Assembly (NCBI GenBank): GCA_016208305.1
Contig: JACQYI010000033.1
Span: 1 to 64,000, forward strand
DNA: 64,000 nucleotides
Source: Oscillatoriophycideae cyanobacterium NC_groundwater_1537_Pr4_S-0.65um_50_18
GTDB lineage: Bacteria > Cyanobacteriota > Cyanobacteriia > Elainellales > Elainellaceae
Reading direction: 5' to 3'
How positions within the stretch are numbered: the first letter of the stretch is position 1; every line of letters begins with the position of its first letter. The position numbers and the translations under genes were made by a program. The notes below the pieces were generated by a model, which saw only the letters and a program-made list of their open reading frames with translations, was not told where the DNA came from and did no database searches. Positions 36,773-45,991 of this stretch are shown here, piece after piece.

Positions 36773-37651
36773 ATGGCAAAAACAGAAGATTTAGTCCGAT
36801 CGCTCATCGTTCCTGCCCATAAAAAAATCTCGCTCAAAGACTATAGCCCTGCCTATCAAGCCGATTACGCCACCAAAGCCGATGCGGCTGGTAAATTGCA
36901 GGAGGGTATCGAAACCCTGGGCAAGTACCAGGATGTGCTCTACGCCCAAAATACCTATGCGCTGCTGATTATCTTTCAGGCTATGGATGCGGCTGGCAAA
37001 GACAGCACGATCAAACATGTCATGTCAGGCGTTAACCCTCAGGGTTGTCAGGTGTTTAGCTTCAAATCTCCCTCTTCTGAAGAGCTAGATCACGATTATT
37101 TGTGGCGGTGTGCCAAAGCCTTACCTGAGCGAGGGCGAATTGGCATTTTCAACCGTTCTTACTACGAAGAAGTGCTAGTCGCGCGCGTGCATCCTGAACT
37201 TTTAGAACAGCAGCAGCTACCGCCTCAGATGAGAGGTTCAGACATTTGGAAAAGGCGATTTGCAGAGATCAATAATTTTGAGAAATATCTAGTCAATAAC
37301 GGCATTGTTGTCTTGAAGTTCTTTCTCAATGTGTCAAAAGAAGAGCAAAAGAAGCGCTTTCTCGAACGGATTGAACAGCCTGAAAAAAACTGGAAATTTT
37401 CTGCGGGCGATGTCACAGAGAGAGCCAGATGGGATGACTATATGGCTGCTTATGAGGATGTCTTTAACCACACCAGTTCTGACTGGGCACCCTGGTATAT
37501 CATTCCAGCCGATCGCAAATGGTTTACGCGCCTCGCCGTATTGGACATCATCAACCATCAGTTAAAAGCGTTGAATTTACAATATCCCACCTTCAATGAG
37601 GCTCATCGGCAAGAGCTGATCGCCTCAAAGCAAATGCTTGAGAATGAATAG
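36773..37651 (+). CDS. Polyphosphate kinase 2 family protein
   Basis: This 292-residue enzyme phosphorylates nucleotides with polyphosphate. The Walker A region is AMDAAGKDSTIKHVMSG near residues 70-86. The Walker B/lid region has GRIGIFNRSYYEEVLVARVH, and WKRRFAEINNFEKYL and WDDYMAAYEDV are family blocks. The single PPK2 domain and its length fit class I or III members. Whether it prefers ADP or AMP cannot be read by eye. Cytosolic. Confidence 0.93.
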   Translation: MAKTEDLVRSLIVPAHKKISLKDYSPAYQADYATKADAAGKLQEGIETLGKYQDVLYAQNTYALLIIFQAMDAAGKDSTIKHVMSGVNPQGCQVFSFKSPSSEELDHDYLWRCAKALPERGRIGIFNRSYYEEVLVARVHPELLEQQQLPPQMRGSDIWKRRFAEINNFEKYLVNNGIVVLKFFLNVSKEEQKKRFLERIEQPEKNWKFSAGDVTERARWDDYMAAYEDVFNHTSSDWAPWYIIPADRKWFTRLAVLDIINHQLKALNLQYPTFNEAHRQELIASKQMLENE

Positions 37652-37817
37652 CTGTAGGCACAGTAGGCCAATAAAACAGGGGATGCAAAACTCTGCACCC
37701 CCTCAAGGTTCGATCGCCCTCAGCCTAGTGAGGATCTTGAATAATTGGGCTTTGTCTAATTCGGCTTTGTCTAATTCGGCTATGAAATCAGCAAGGCCGA
37801 TAATTTCACTTGAATAC

Positions 37818-37854
37818 TTTTTGAAAAAGCGAACGATGCCCCCTTTTTCAAAAA
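37818..37854. terminator. Bidirectional hairpin between convergent genes
   Basis: TTTTTGAAAAAG pairs with CTTTTTCAAAAA around a 13-base loop, between the PPK2 gene (+) and the Ala/Pro-rich gene (-). It is A/T-rich in the stem, which weakens the call. Confidence 0.45.
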
Positions 37855-37908
37855 AAATTGGTTTTATCAGATGCGCGATCGGGATGTCAGCCTACTTACG
37901 ATGCCAGC

Positions 37909-38334
37909 CTACTTACGAGGATTGACTTGCTTCGCCATGTCTTTGAAACTGTCGAGGCTAGGCCCTGGGCGACGACGCGGTGTGCCTATCGTCAGCAGAT
38001 AGTCTGTTGCGAAATTCACAACGGTCGGTTCGGGCTTGGGTGCGGGTGCAGCCTTAGGCGCAGGTGCAGGCGCACTGGCCTTTGGCTCATCAGCAGCCTT
38101 CGTCTTTTTCAACTTCTTCTGCTTGGCTTCAGCAGGCTTAGCTTCGGTAGGCTTAGCTTTGGCAGGAGTAGACACAGCTGCGGCAGGTGCATCAGCCGCA
38201 GGTGCATCAGGTGCCTTGGCAGGCACAGCAGCGACCTTGGCTTCAGTATGGGCTTTCGTCTCATCAGCCGAAAGCGGCTCAGCTTCTAGAAAATATTCAG
38301 ATTTTTTACCAATGCCTAAACGCTTAAGAATCAT
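37909..38334 (-). CDS. Ala/Pro/Lys-rich cyanobacterial hypothetical protein
   Basis: This roughly 141-residue protein has a conserved N-terminus (MILKRLGIGKKSEYFLE), a long low-complexity middle of Ala, Pro and Lys, and a conserved C-terminus (VVNFATDYLLTIGTPRRRPG, then PSLDSFKDMAKQ). The middle is probably disordered. The conserved ends are familiar from cyanobacterial unknown proteins. MILKRLG at 38334 is chosen as start over a Met six codons further up. It lies just behind ffh on the same strand. Confidence 0.7.
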   Translation of the reverse strand: MILKRLGIGKKSEYFLEAEPLSADETKAHTEAKVAAVPAKAPDAPAADAPAAAVSTPAKAKPTEAKPAEAKQKKLKKTKAADEPKASAPAPAPKAAPAPKPEPTVVNFATDYLLTIGTPRRRPGPSLDSFKDMAKQVNPRK

Positions 38335-38499
38335 TATTGCGATCGCCCCCAACCAGATACTTTTGGCAAGTACAAAAACAGCAAGTTCAACGACAGAACT
38401 CTACGCCCAGACAGGCACAGAGGCGGCATAGGGAACCCAAAATCTGCCATATCCTATGCCTATGAGCCTATCACGAGTTGAGTATCGCAAACTGACTCA

Positions 38500-39978
38500 C
38501 TAGAGTGATCCAAATCCCTTCTTCTTCTTCTCTTTTTTCTTCTTCTTAGAAGATATAGGAGTCTGATAACCCCGCCAGCCAGGAGGAGGCGCATTCCGTC
38601 CGCCGCCTGCTGGGGCACCGCCGCCAAACAGATCTCCCAAACCGCCCATGCCACCCATGCCGCCCATGCCAGGGAAATTGCCTTGCCCCATTTGCTGCAT
38701 CATCGTTCGCATCTTTTGAAAATCGGCTACGAGCTTGCTGACATCATCCAGCTTATAGCCTGCCCCTTTGGCAATACGCTTGCGGCGGCTAGGAGAGCCA
38801 GCCAGCAGGTCAGGATTGCGTCGTTCCTCCAAAGTCATGGAGTTGATCATGGCTTCGACGCGCTTCATCTGAGTTTCGCCTTGCTGAAGCTGTTCCTCAG
38901 AAATTTTGTTGCCCATCCCCGGAATCAGCTTCACGATGCCCGCCAGCGATCCCATGTTCTTCATCAAGCGGGTCTGCTTCAAGAAGTCGGTGAAGTCAAA
39001 CTTGGCCGAGAGAATCTTTTCTTGCAGCTCCTCGGCTTGAGAAAGGTCAACCTCTTCCTGGGCTTTTTCGACCAGCGTTAAGACATCCCCCATGCCTAAA
39101 ATCCGGGATGCCATGCGATCGGGATAAAAAGGCTGCAAGGCTTCCACCTTTTCACCCACGCCGATAAATTTAATCGGCTGTCCCGAAATGCGTCTGACTG
39201 AGAGCGCAGCTCCCCCCCGAGTGTCGCCATCCATCTTGGTCAGAATGGCTCCCGTAATGCCAATCTGCTCGTGAAAAGTGCGCGTCAGGTTAGCGGCTTC
39301 TTGCCCCGTCATGGCATCTACCACCAGCAGCACTTCGTCAGGCTCAACGGCCTCTTTGACCTGCGCCAGTTCGGCCATCATGGACTGATCAATTTGCAGC
39401 CGCCCCGCCGTATCGATGATCACGGTGTCAATGCCGTCGGCCTTGGCTTTGGCTACGCCTTGCCGCGCAATTTCTACCGGATTGGCATCGCTGCCCATCT
39501 CAAACACAGGCACATTAATCTGCTTGCCCAGGGTGATCAGCTGATCGATCGCCGCCGGACGGTAAACATCGGTTGCGACCAGCAGCGTTGTGCGATTGAG
39601 CTTGCGTAAATGCAGCGCCAGCTTTGCCGTAGCAGTAGTTTTACCCGTCCCCTGTAGCCCTGCCATCAGCACAATCGTAGGAGCCGTATCGGCATTCGCC
39701 AGAGGGATATTTGTTTCCCCCATCACCGACATCAGCTCATCGTAGACAATTTTAATGAACTGCTGGCTGGGGTTGACCCCTGAAATGACCTCGGCACCCA
39801 AAGCCTTCGTTTGTACCTCGGCGACAAAGTCCTTCACCACCTGGAGGTTCACATCTGCCTCTAGTAAGGCACGACGCACCTCTCTAAGTGCTTCTTGAAC
39901 GTTCGATTCTGAGATTTTGTTTTGACCTCGAAGCTGTTTCCAGGCAGAGTCGAGGCGATCGGCTAGGGCGTCAAACAT
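38500..39978 (-). CDS. ffh: Signal recognition particle protein Ffh
   Basis: This 492-residue SRP GTPase has an N domain (MFDALADRLDSAWKQLRGQN), a G domain with GLQGTGKTTATAKLA (G1), DVYRPAAIDQL, DTAGRLQ (G3), and TKMDGDTRGGAALS (G4). The Met-rich M domain is followed by a Gly/Met stretch (GMGGMGGMGGLGDLFGGG) and a Lys-rich tail. It recognises signal sequences at the ribosome with the SRP RNA. The frame opens nine codons earlier, but the family start is MFDALADRL. Confidence 0.98.
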   Translation of the reverse strand: MFDALADRLDSAWKQLRGQNKISESNVQEALREVRRALLEADVNLQVVKDFVAEVQTKALGAEVISGVNPSQQFIKIVYDELMSVMGETNIPLANADTAPTIVLMAGLQGTGKTTATAKLALHLRKLNRTTLLVATDVYRPAAIDQLITLGKQINVPVFEMGSDANPVEIARQGVAKAKADGIDTVIIDTAGRLQIDQSMMAELAQVKEAVEPDEVLLVVDAMTGQEAANLTRTFHEQIGITGAILTKMDGDTRGGAALSVRRISGQPIKFIGVGEKVEALQPFYPDRMASRILGMGDVLTLVEKAQEEVDLSQAEELQEKILSAKFDFTDFLKQTRLMKNMGSLAGIVKLIPGMGNKISEEQLQQGETQMKRVEAMINSMTLEERRNPDLLAGSPSRRKRIAKGAGYKLDDVSKLVADFQKMRTMMQQMGQGNFPGMGGMGGMGGLGDLFGGGAPAGGGRNAPPPGWRGYQTPISSKKKKKEKKKKGFGSL

Positions 39979-40315
39979 AAGATCTTTTCTCTGGCAGCAG
40001 GACAACTGCTATGGTGCTGTCTTCTTCACCATCTTAATCTTCTTTCAGTCTCTTAAGCTGAAGGCAATTCAAAGCGTTTAGATGAATGTGCTTCGGGGCG
40101 ATCGATAGGCAATTGATCAAATCTGCAACCGCAAAGCCGTTTGCCCAAACCAAGCGATACAATCCTAAGGAGAATTCCTGAAAAGCATAAATTGCAGCTC
40201 TGGATGTTGAGTCGAGTTGGATGTTGAGTCAATCTTGAGTGTGGGCGCAGCATTGTCCATACTGCTTCAACCAAGCTAGAGGCAAAAGCACAGGCAGAAT
40301 CAGTCGATCGCAAAC

Positions 40316-40395
40316 TAGGGTTTTGTGGCGCGCGCCACAAAACCCTAAGAGCTGGATTTCAAAGGCGCGGAGCGCCTTTGAAATCCAGCTCTTAG
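40316..40395. repeat. Two adjoining perfect palindromes
   Basis: The first is a 32-base palindrome at 40316-40347 centred on GGCGC|GCGCC (TAGGGTTTTGTGGCGC and its complement). The second, 40345-40395, has a 24-bp stem (CTAAGAGCTGGATTTCAAAG + GCGC) around a three-base GGA loop. They share three bases. Half of the first palindrome (CGCAGATTAGGGTTTTGTGG) recurs at 863-885 and ACAAAACCCTAAATC at 46829-46844. The position upstream of 40462 and behind ffh's start gives no clear role. Confidence 0.75.
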
Positions 40396-40461
40396 AAAAA
40401 ATAGGAGGACTTTGCGATCGACTGAGAATATATAGGCAGTACATAGGCAATATAGATAGGT

Positions 40462-40839
40462 ATGGCACCCTCACCTTCTCCAGATTCTCGATCCAACAAT
40501 CCCAGCCCATCGGCTGAAGAGATTCAGCCTACGGCAGAACAAACGACTCAGGTTCAGGGGCAAGTGCCTCCTACTCCCCTGCGCTGCTTTACAGGGGCGA
40601 TCATTGCAGGCGGAATGGCTTCAGCTCTATATGCACTAACGCAGTCGATTATTCAGGCTTTTGCCCACAAGCCTCTGCCGACGGGCAATGTTACGGCTAC
40701 CAATATTGCCGTGGCCGTGCGCACCCTCGTGATGGGTATGAGCGCCCTAGCTACCGCTATCTTTGCCATTGCGGCAGTGGGGTTGGTGGCGCTGGGCATC
40801 CAGCTTTTGATCAAGCAAATCCGGCAGCCTTCAGCGTGA
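40462..40839 (+). CDS. DUF3082 membrane protein
   Basis: This 125-residue cyanobacterial protein has a disordered Pro/Ser/Gln N-terminus (about 1-36), then LRCFTGAIIAGGMASALYAL with a first membrane helix and a second near residues 88-112. It matches my memory of the DUF3082 family found in cyanobacteria and plant plastids. No function is established. The next gene starts 36 bases later on the same strand. Confidence 0.75.
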   Translation: MAPSPSPDSRSNNPSPSAEEIQPTAEQTTQVQGQVPPTPLRCFTGAIIAGGMASALYALTQSIIQAFAHKPLPTGNVTATNIAVAVRTLVMGMSALATAIFAIAAVGLVALGIQLLIKQIRQPSA

Positions 40840-40875
40840 ACCAGGCCATTGCAGAACGCGACAGGGGATGATGCA

Positions 40876-42234
40876 GTGAGTCAGCGCGATCGCCTCATAA
40901 TCTTCTCCCGCTACCCGCAGCCCGGTAAAGCCAAAACGCGCTTGATTCCGGCTCTTGGTGCAGAGGCTGCTGCCAATTTGCAACGGCAGATGACTGAACA
41001 TACCCTAGCACAGGTGAGTCTGCTGGCAGCCAAGCAACCCTTAGCCACCGAAATTTGGTTTGCGGCAGGGGATGCCCCAGACGAGCAGGGTGTTCGGTTG
41101 ATGCAAGATTGGCTCGGTTCGCGCTGGAACTATGTGCCTCAAGGCGCGGGAGATCTGGGCGATCGCATGGCGCAGGCTTTTGCTGCCGCCTTTGCGACGG
41201 GTGCAGCTTCAGTCGTGACGATCGGCACAGATTGTCCGGGGCTAAATGCCGCCCGGATGGCGCAGGCTTTCCGATCGCTGCAAGATCACGATCTGGTCTT
41301 GGGGCCTGCTACCGACGGCGGCTACTATCTGATTGGCTTACGGCGATCTGTCGCTGAGCTGTTTGTGGGCATTGCCTGGAGTACCGATCGCGTCTTTTCT
41401 CAAACGATGACCATTGCTCAAAATCTAGGGTTGACGATCGCGACGCTAGAGCAATTAACCGATATCGATCGCCCCGAAGATCTGCCCGTTTGGGAAGCAG
41501 TTCGGGCAAAAAGCGCTTGTCATTGGCTCAAGGCTAAACCCGGCTCAATCTCAGTAATTATCCCCGCGCTGAATGAAGCTGCAATGATTCAGGGGGTGCT
41601 TCGATCGCTGCAACAGCAGCCTGTAGAGGTGATTGTGGTGGATGGGGGCAGTCAAGATGACACCGTTGCCCTAGCGCAGACCGAGGCGAGTTTGCAGGCA
41701 CCCCTTGGCGGCATCAAGATCATCACTGCCGCCCCCGGACGAGCCAAGCAGCTCAATGCCGGAGCCGCGATCGCCACGGGCGAAATTCTGCTGTTTCTCC
41801 ATGCCGATACGCGCTTGCCTCCGGACTTTCCAGCGCTGGTGCAGCAAGCGTTAGAGGGTGGGGCGATTGCCGGAGCCTTTGCCCTCCGCATTAATGCTGC
41901 CCTGCCCGGATTGCGGCTGGTTGAATGGGGAGTCAATTGGCGATCGCGCCGCTTGCAGTTGCCCTATGGCGATCAGGCAATCTTTTTGCCTGCGGCTTTG
42001 TTTCACGCGATGGGGGGCTTTGCCGAGCTGCCCATTATGGAAGACTTTGAGCTGGTGCGACGGCTGCAAAAGCGGGGGAGAATAGCCACCGTCGAGGCTC
42101 CTGTGCTCACCTCCGGCAGACGCTGGCAAAAGCTCGGCGTTTTCAAGACAACCTTGATGAATCAAGGGGCGATCGTGGCCTATAGCTTGGGTGTGTCTAC
42201 CGATCGGATTGCCCAATGGTATCGCGGCAAATGA
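40876..42234 (+). CDS. Fused DUF2064 (TIGR04282) / TIGR04283 glycosyltransferase
   Basis: This 452-residue two-domain protein starts with [20 protein letters not shown], the head of TIGR04282/DUF2064 nucleotidyl- or glycosyltransferase-like proteins (about 1-210; [20 protein letters not shown]). After a short linker a GT2-type domain of the TIGR04283 family begins ([48 protein letters not shown]). Both families are named for arsenosugar biosynthesis, and they are often separate adjacent genes; here they are joined. GTG at 40876 fits the family start; a TTG lies nine codons earlier. Confidence 0.9.
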   Translation: MSQRDRLIIFSRYPQPGKAKTRLIPALGAEAAANLQRQMTEHTLAQVSLLAAKQPLATEIWFAAGDAPDEQGVRLMQDWLGSRWNYVPQGAGDLGDRMAQAFAAAFATGAASVVTIGTDCPGLNAARMAQAFRSLQDHDLVLGPATDGGYYLIGLRRSVAELFVGIAWSTDRVFSQTMTIAQNLGLTIATLEQLTDIDRPEDLPVWEAVRAKSACHWLKAKPGSISVIIPALNEAAMIQGVLRSLQQQPVEVIVVDGGSQDDTVALAQTEASLQAPLGGIKIITAAPGRAKQLNAGAAIATGEILLFLHADTRLPPDFPALVQQALEGGAIAGAFALRINAALPGLRLVEWGVNWRSRRLQLPYGDQAIFLPAALFHAMGGFAELPIMEDFELVRRLQKRGRIATVEAPVLTSGRRWQKLGVFKTTLMNQGAIVAYSLGVSTDRIAQWYRGK

Positions 42235-42322
42235 CTTCATCCCATCGGATAGGCAACTAGGTGCGCCACACCCGACAAAACTTCCTCGTTTTGGGTTCGG
42301 AGACATCACTCAGGAGACTCTT

Positions 42323-43525
42323 ATGCTGCAAGGTCGGCGGATTTTAATTGGAATTACAGGGGGCATCGCAGCCTATAAAGTCTGTGAGGTGGTGTCTACG
42401 CTAGCCAAGGCAGGGGCAGAAGTCCGTGCCATTCTGACCAACGGCGCAGAGGCGTTTATCACGCCCCTCACGATCGCAACCCTCAGCCGTCATCCTGCCT
42501 ATAGCGATCGAGACTTTTGGCAGCCTCGCGATCGCCCGCTTCACATCGAATTGGGCGAATGGGCAGAAGTGTTTTTGATTGCGCCCCTGACGGCCAACAC
42601 CCTGGCAAAGCTGGCGCATGGGATGGCGGATAATCTGTTGACGAATACGGTATTAGCCTCTACTTGCCCTGTGCTGCTGGCTCCGGCGATGAATACCGAT
42701 ATGTGGCAGGCGGCAGCTGTGCAGCGCAACTGGCAGGACGTTTTGACCGATCGCCGCTATCACACGCTAGAGCCTGGGGAGGGTCGTTTGGCTTGCGATC
42801 GCGTTGGTTCAGGTCGGATGGCAGAGCCAGAAGAAATTCTAGGCCAGGTGCGATCGCTTTTGCATACGGGTGGCAAGCGCGATCTGGCGGGCAAGCATCT
42901 GTTAATCAGTGCAGGCGGCACCCGCGAACATCTCGATCCGGTACGATTCATCGGCAATCCGGCTACCGGAAAGATGGGCGTTGCTTTGGCGCAGGCTGCC
43001 CAGCATCGCGGCGCTAGCGTCACTCTGGTGCATGCCCCCCTAGAGGCGAAGCTGCTGGCGGTTCTCAAAGGAGTACGGCTTGTGCCCATCGTCAGCGCTG
43101 CCGAAATGCAGCAGGCGTTGATCGCCCACTTTGCCAACGCTGACTGGCTCGTTATGGCAGCGGCTGTGGCGGATGTAGCCCCTGCCGAATTTCATGCTGA
43201 GAAGCTGCCGAAGCGATCGCTACCGACGACTCTGCCCCTCAGATTTGTGCCTGACATCGTGGCAGGTTTGAGCCAGCAGAAGCAGCCCCATCAGCGTATT
43301 ATTGGCTTTGCAGCCCAGACGGGTGACATTCTGGCTCCAGCCTTAGAAAAGTTACACCAGAAAAACCTAGATGCGATCGTTGCCAATCCGATCGATCAGC
43401 CTGACAGCGGCTTTGGCAGCGATCAAAATCAGGCTATTTTTCTAGACCGAACTGGCCGCAAGCAAGCGATCGATCCTTGCAGTAAGCTCGAACTGGCCCA
43501 TCGGCTGTTCGACTTTATGCGCTAA
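42323..43525 (+). CDS. coaBC: Phosphopantothenoylcysteine decarboxylase/synthase
   Basis: This 400-residue bifunctional coenzyme A enzyme has a flavoprotein CoaC part (about 1-180) with [10 protein letters not shown], [17 protein letters not shown] [18 protein letters not shown], and PAMNTDMW (family Asn). The CoaB part (about 185-400) has [18 protein letters not shown] and AAAVADVAP. The reactions are CTP-dependent ligation of cysteine to phosphopantothenate and decarboxylation to phosphopantetheine. AGGAG seven bases before ATG at 42323 decides the start. Confidence 0.97.
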   Translation: MLQGRRILIGITGGIAAYKVCEVVSTLAKAGAEVRAILTNGAEAFITPLTIATLSRHPAYSDRDFWQPRDRPLHIELGEWAEVFLIAPLTANTLAKLAHGMADNLLTNTVLASTCPVLLAPAMNTDMWQAAAVQRNWQDVLTDRRYHTLEPGEGRLACDRVGSGRMAEPEEILGQVRSLLHTGGKRDLAGKHLLISAGGTREHLDPVRFIGNPATGKMGVALAQAAQHRGASVTLVHAPLEAKLLAVLKGVRLVPIVSAAEMQQALIAHFANADWLVMAAAVADVAPAEFHAEKLPKRSLPTTLPLRFVPDIVAGLSQQKQPHQRIIGFAAQTGDILAPALEKLHQKNLDAIVANPIDQPDSGFGSDQNQAIFLDRTGRKQAIDPCSKLELAHRLFDFMR

Positions 43526-43665
43526 AGGTCATTTCCTGCGGACGATGCAGGGAGTGGGACTAGGCAGAGCGACAGAGCAGGCTGCATCGCGGCTAGGCTC
43601 TCAGGGAAGGCGCGAGTAGCGCAGCCTGTCTGCTTGGCTTTACTCTGCGTGTCGCTGGCCTTGAC

Positions 43666-44181
43666 TTATCGGGGGGCACTCAAAAGCCGACCGGAAAACT
43701 TAAAGACATCACCTAAATCGGTGTCGCCATCGCCATCCAGGAAAGCGCTTAACACAGAATTGCTCCCCCCCACGCCTGGCTTGCTGGCTCCCATGCCCAA
43801 AAATCCTATGGCGCTGGCAATGACCCCAGGCAGCAGCGCTTGGAGCGTACTGGCACTCAGCCCCGTTTTTTGAGCGATCGCCTGCACCATTTGCTGCTGC
43901 AACTGAGGCGTGAGGAAAGAAGCCAGCAGCGCTGTACCTGAATTTCCGGAACCCAATTGAGTCACCAGATTTTCTAGAGAAGAGGGGCTGGTCGCACTTT
44001 GTTGCAGGGCTGGACGGATCATGCCGCTCAGCGTGGACAGAACGGTTTGCAAGGTGGAAGCGTTAATGCCACGGGTTGCCCCTACTTGCTGAACGGTGTT
44101 CATGATTGAGCCGAGTTGATCAAGATTACCTTGCTGCTCAGGGTTGTTAATCGCCTTGAGAATTTCAAAAAATAGTCCCAT
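43666..44181 (-). CDS. DUF937-like protein
   Basis: This 171-residue protein is rich in Gln, Ser, Leu and Ala with helical repeats (TLQTVLSTLSGMIRPALQQS, LTPQLQQQMVQAIAQKTGLS, ASTLQALLPGVIASAIGFLG). It ends with an acidic GDGDTDLGDVFK segment that could bind a divalent metal. The pattern fits the DUF937/YidB group. Function is unknown. It is convergent with coaBC. Confidence 0.75.
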   Translation of the reverse strand: MGLFFEILKAINNPEQQGNLDQLGSIMNTVQQVGATRGINASTLQTVLSTLSGMIRPALQQSATSPSSLENLVTQLGSGNSGTALLASFLTPQLQQQMVQAIAQKTGLSASTLQALLPGVIASAIGFLGMGASKPGVGGSNSVLSAFLDGDGDTDLGDVFKFSGRLLSAPR

Positions 44182-44646
44182 ACTTTATAGCCCCTACTTT
44201 ACTCTTTACGATTGTTCGATACCGTTATTCGACTCCATATTTTTTAACCTGTTGGTCAATAATATTTCGCCTAAGTTTCGAGCAAATACGATCGCTCTCG
44301 CCGATTGATGTACCCGGTGAAGTCCAGCACTATCGACTTGTCTAAGAGAACACACAACTCAAATCAGTACGATCGAAACCTATGGGAGTTCAGATCGTAA
44401 AACAACACTAAGGCAAGAAGATAATGAACTGATAACGAAGCGGCAATTTCAGCAGATCAAGTTATTTTAATGTGTCTGTATGCGGGGTTTCACCCCACAA
44501 TTTATCATCTATTTTTCTCGTTATTTGGCATTACTTAGAACTGCCATATCCCCTCAACTGCAATTGAGAAAACGGTATTGTCTTTATTGTTTTGTTATCT
44601 TTCACGCCTATGCTTGTGCCAGCGTTTGGAAAAGGATGGAGACAAA
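44182..44646. other. Intergenic region, ~465 bases
   Basis: This is the leader of two divergent genes. A frame from 44578 extends the next gene at its 5' end (MSLLFCYLSRLCLCQRLEKD) but has no ribosome site and is unlikely to be used. No RNA or operator was recognised. Confidence 0.4.
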
Positions 44647-45117
44647 ATGGTTTACACGCCACAAGAATTGACGACGATCGCTGAGGCTCCTATGCTGACA
44701 GGTCTGGCTGTGGCAATGGTAGATATCGGCATTGTCTCCACGGCTATTGAAGCGGCAGCTCTCTCAAAGGAAATTGCTGGAGTGGCGAAGAAGTATCCTA
44801 GCAACTCTGTGATTCAAGCTGTTTTTTCTGAGGCTGCTCTCAAAAGTGGAGATATCAAGCTTCAAAAGCCGGACGTCAAGCCTGAAGAAGTGGAATCGGG
44901 CGCATTGATTGATAAGGCGATCGCGGCCATTCATACGGCGCTGAGTTTGCTGGATGGAAAGGCGACTCCCGCAGAAATTGTAGAGTACAAGGCGTTTGTT
45001 TACGCCTGCGCTGATGCTGTGGCTCATGCAGCCGGAGATGGCTTGTTTGGCTCAGGCAACAAGGTGAGCGATAAGGAAGCCGTTGCCCTCTTGAAATTTA
45101 AAGCAGCACTGACTTAG
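44647..45117 (+). CDS. Helical hypothetical protein, 156 residues
   Basis: The product starts MVYTPQELTTIAEAPMLTGL and is mostly helical, with a short GSGNKVSDKEAVALLKFKAA end. AAGGATGGAG precedes the ATG at 44647. It resembles cyanobacterial proteins of unknown function in which a pattern of Ala-rich helices (SALIDKAIAAIHTALSLLDG-like) repeats. I cannot assign a family with certainty. A weak similarity to TerB-like helical domains was considered and not adopted. Confidence 0.65.
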   Translation: MVYTPQELTTIAEAPMLTGLAVAMVDIGIVSTAIEAAALSKEIAGVAKKYPSNSVIQAVFSEAALKSGDIKLQKPDVKPEEVESGALIDKAIAAIHTALSLLDGKATPAEIVEYKAFVYACADAVAHAAGDGLFGSGNKVSDKEAVALLKFKAALT

Positions 45118-45582
45118 CTTTATGCTGACTTAGCTTTATCCAGGGTTGAGTTTAAGGATGGTTCAGCGCTCTTTGAACCTTCACATCCGCTTTAACTCTG
45201 TTGAAGTTACGAAGTTTGAATCTCGGTAGGGAATTGTAAACGTTCAAAGGAAGCGTCGGGGGGAAAGTAGCTTTGCAGTGGGGAAGAAAAAGCAGTGAAA
45301 GCCGCCAGGTGCAGGCGATCGTCCTCTTGGTTTCTCTCTCAGCCTCACTGGCTGCCGTCGGCTATTTTTTACACAAAAGAAAACATTTTATGCACCGAAA
45401 GCAATGATAAAGTTAAAGCGTTTTCTCCACGATTAGTCACGCTTTGATTAATCACGTTTTGATCAATCACTTTGTAGAGAAATAGATACATCTTGGAGTG
45501 GGTATTGCCCGCCAGATTGAGATCAGTTCTCTGTTCGTTTAGTTCACTCATTCATCTCTTCTAGCGTTAGGAGCCGCACATT
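45118..45582. other. Intergenic region, ~465 bases
   Basis: No gene is seen. From 45434 to 45475 the phrase 'gattagtcacg/gattaatcacg/gatcaatcac' repeats three times at about 15-base spacing. This may be a small operator array before the GlsB-type gene. Confidence 0.4.
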
Positions 45583-45852
45583 ATGCTAAATCTACTTTCC
45601 TGGATTATTCTCGGCGTCATCGCTGGAGCGATCGCCAAAGCCATCTACCCTGGCACGCAAGGCGGCGGATTTATTGCCACTACGGTGTTGGGAATTATTG
45701 GAGCTTTTATCGGCGGATCGCTCTACTCTTTCTTGACTACGGGAGCCTTGCAACTAACAGGGGCTAGCTTCAGCATTCCAGGTTTCATCATTGCCATTAT
45801 TGGTGCAATCATTGCCATCTTCTTGTGGGGGTTGGTGGCTCGTCGCGCCTAG
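45583..45852 (+). CDS. GlsB/YeaQ/YmgE family membrane protein
   Basis: This 89-residue hydrophobic protein has three membrane helices with Gly-rich contacts: WIILGVIAGAIAKAIYPG, the central GGGFIATTVLGIIGAFIGG and a C-terminal IIAIIGAIIAIFLWGLVARR. The family is called transglycosylase-associated or stress-response protein; a real activity is not known. TAGGAG precedes the start. Genes of this kind are often induced by stress. Confidence 0.93.
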   Translation: MLNLLSWIILGVIAGAIAKAIYPGTQGGGFIATTVLGIIGAFIGGSLYSFLTTGALQLTGASFSIPGFIIAIIGAIIAIFLWGLVARRA

Positions 45853-45916
45853 GGTATGTCTGTCGCAAAAAATTAGCTAGGGAGTTTGCACCCGCAGCAT
45901 GTAAGCCCCTTCAAGC

Positions 45917-45957
45917 AAAGCCTGAAAAGCTCGCTAGATGTGAACTTTTCAGGCTTT
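45917..45957. terminator. Hairpin between convergent genes
   Basis: AAAGCCTGAAAAG pairs exactly with CTTTTCAGGCTTT around a 15-base loop. It separates the GlsB-type gene from the receiver gene on the other strand and may end both transcripts. The T-run is short. Confidence 0.65.
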
Positions 45958-45991
45958 AGCCATAGTCACAAGCGTTAGGACAGGGACATCC

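Noticed and set aside
38036-38431. 131-residue Gly/Ala-rich frame on the plus strand
   Set aside because: It is the complement of the Ala/Pro/Lys low-complexity gene on the minus strand.
38683-39081. 132-residue frame on the plus strand inside ffh
   Set aside because: Shadow of the ffh gene, which is certain on the minus strand.
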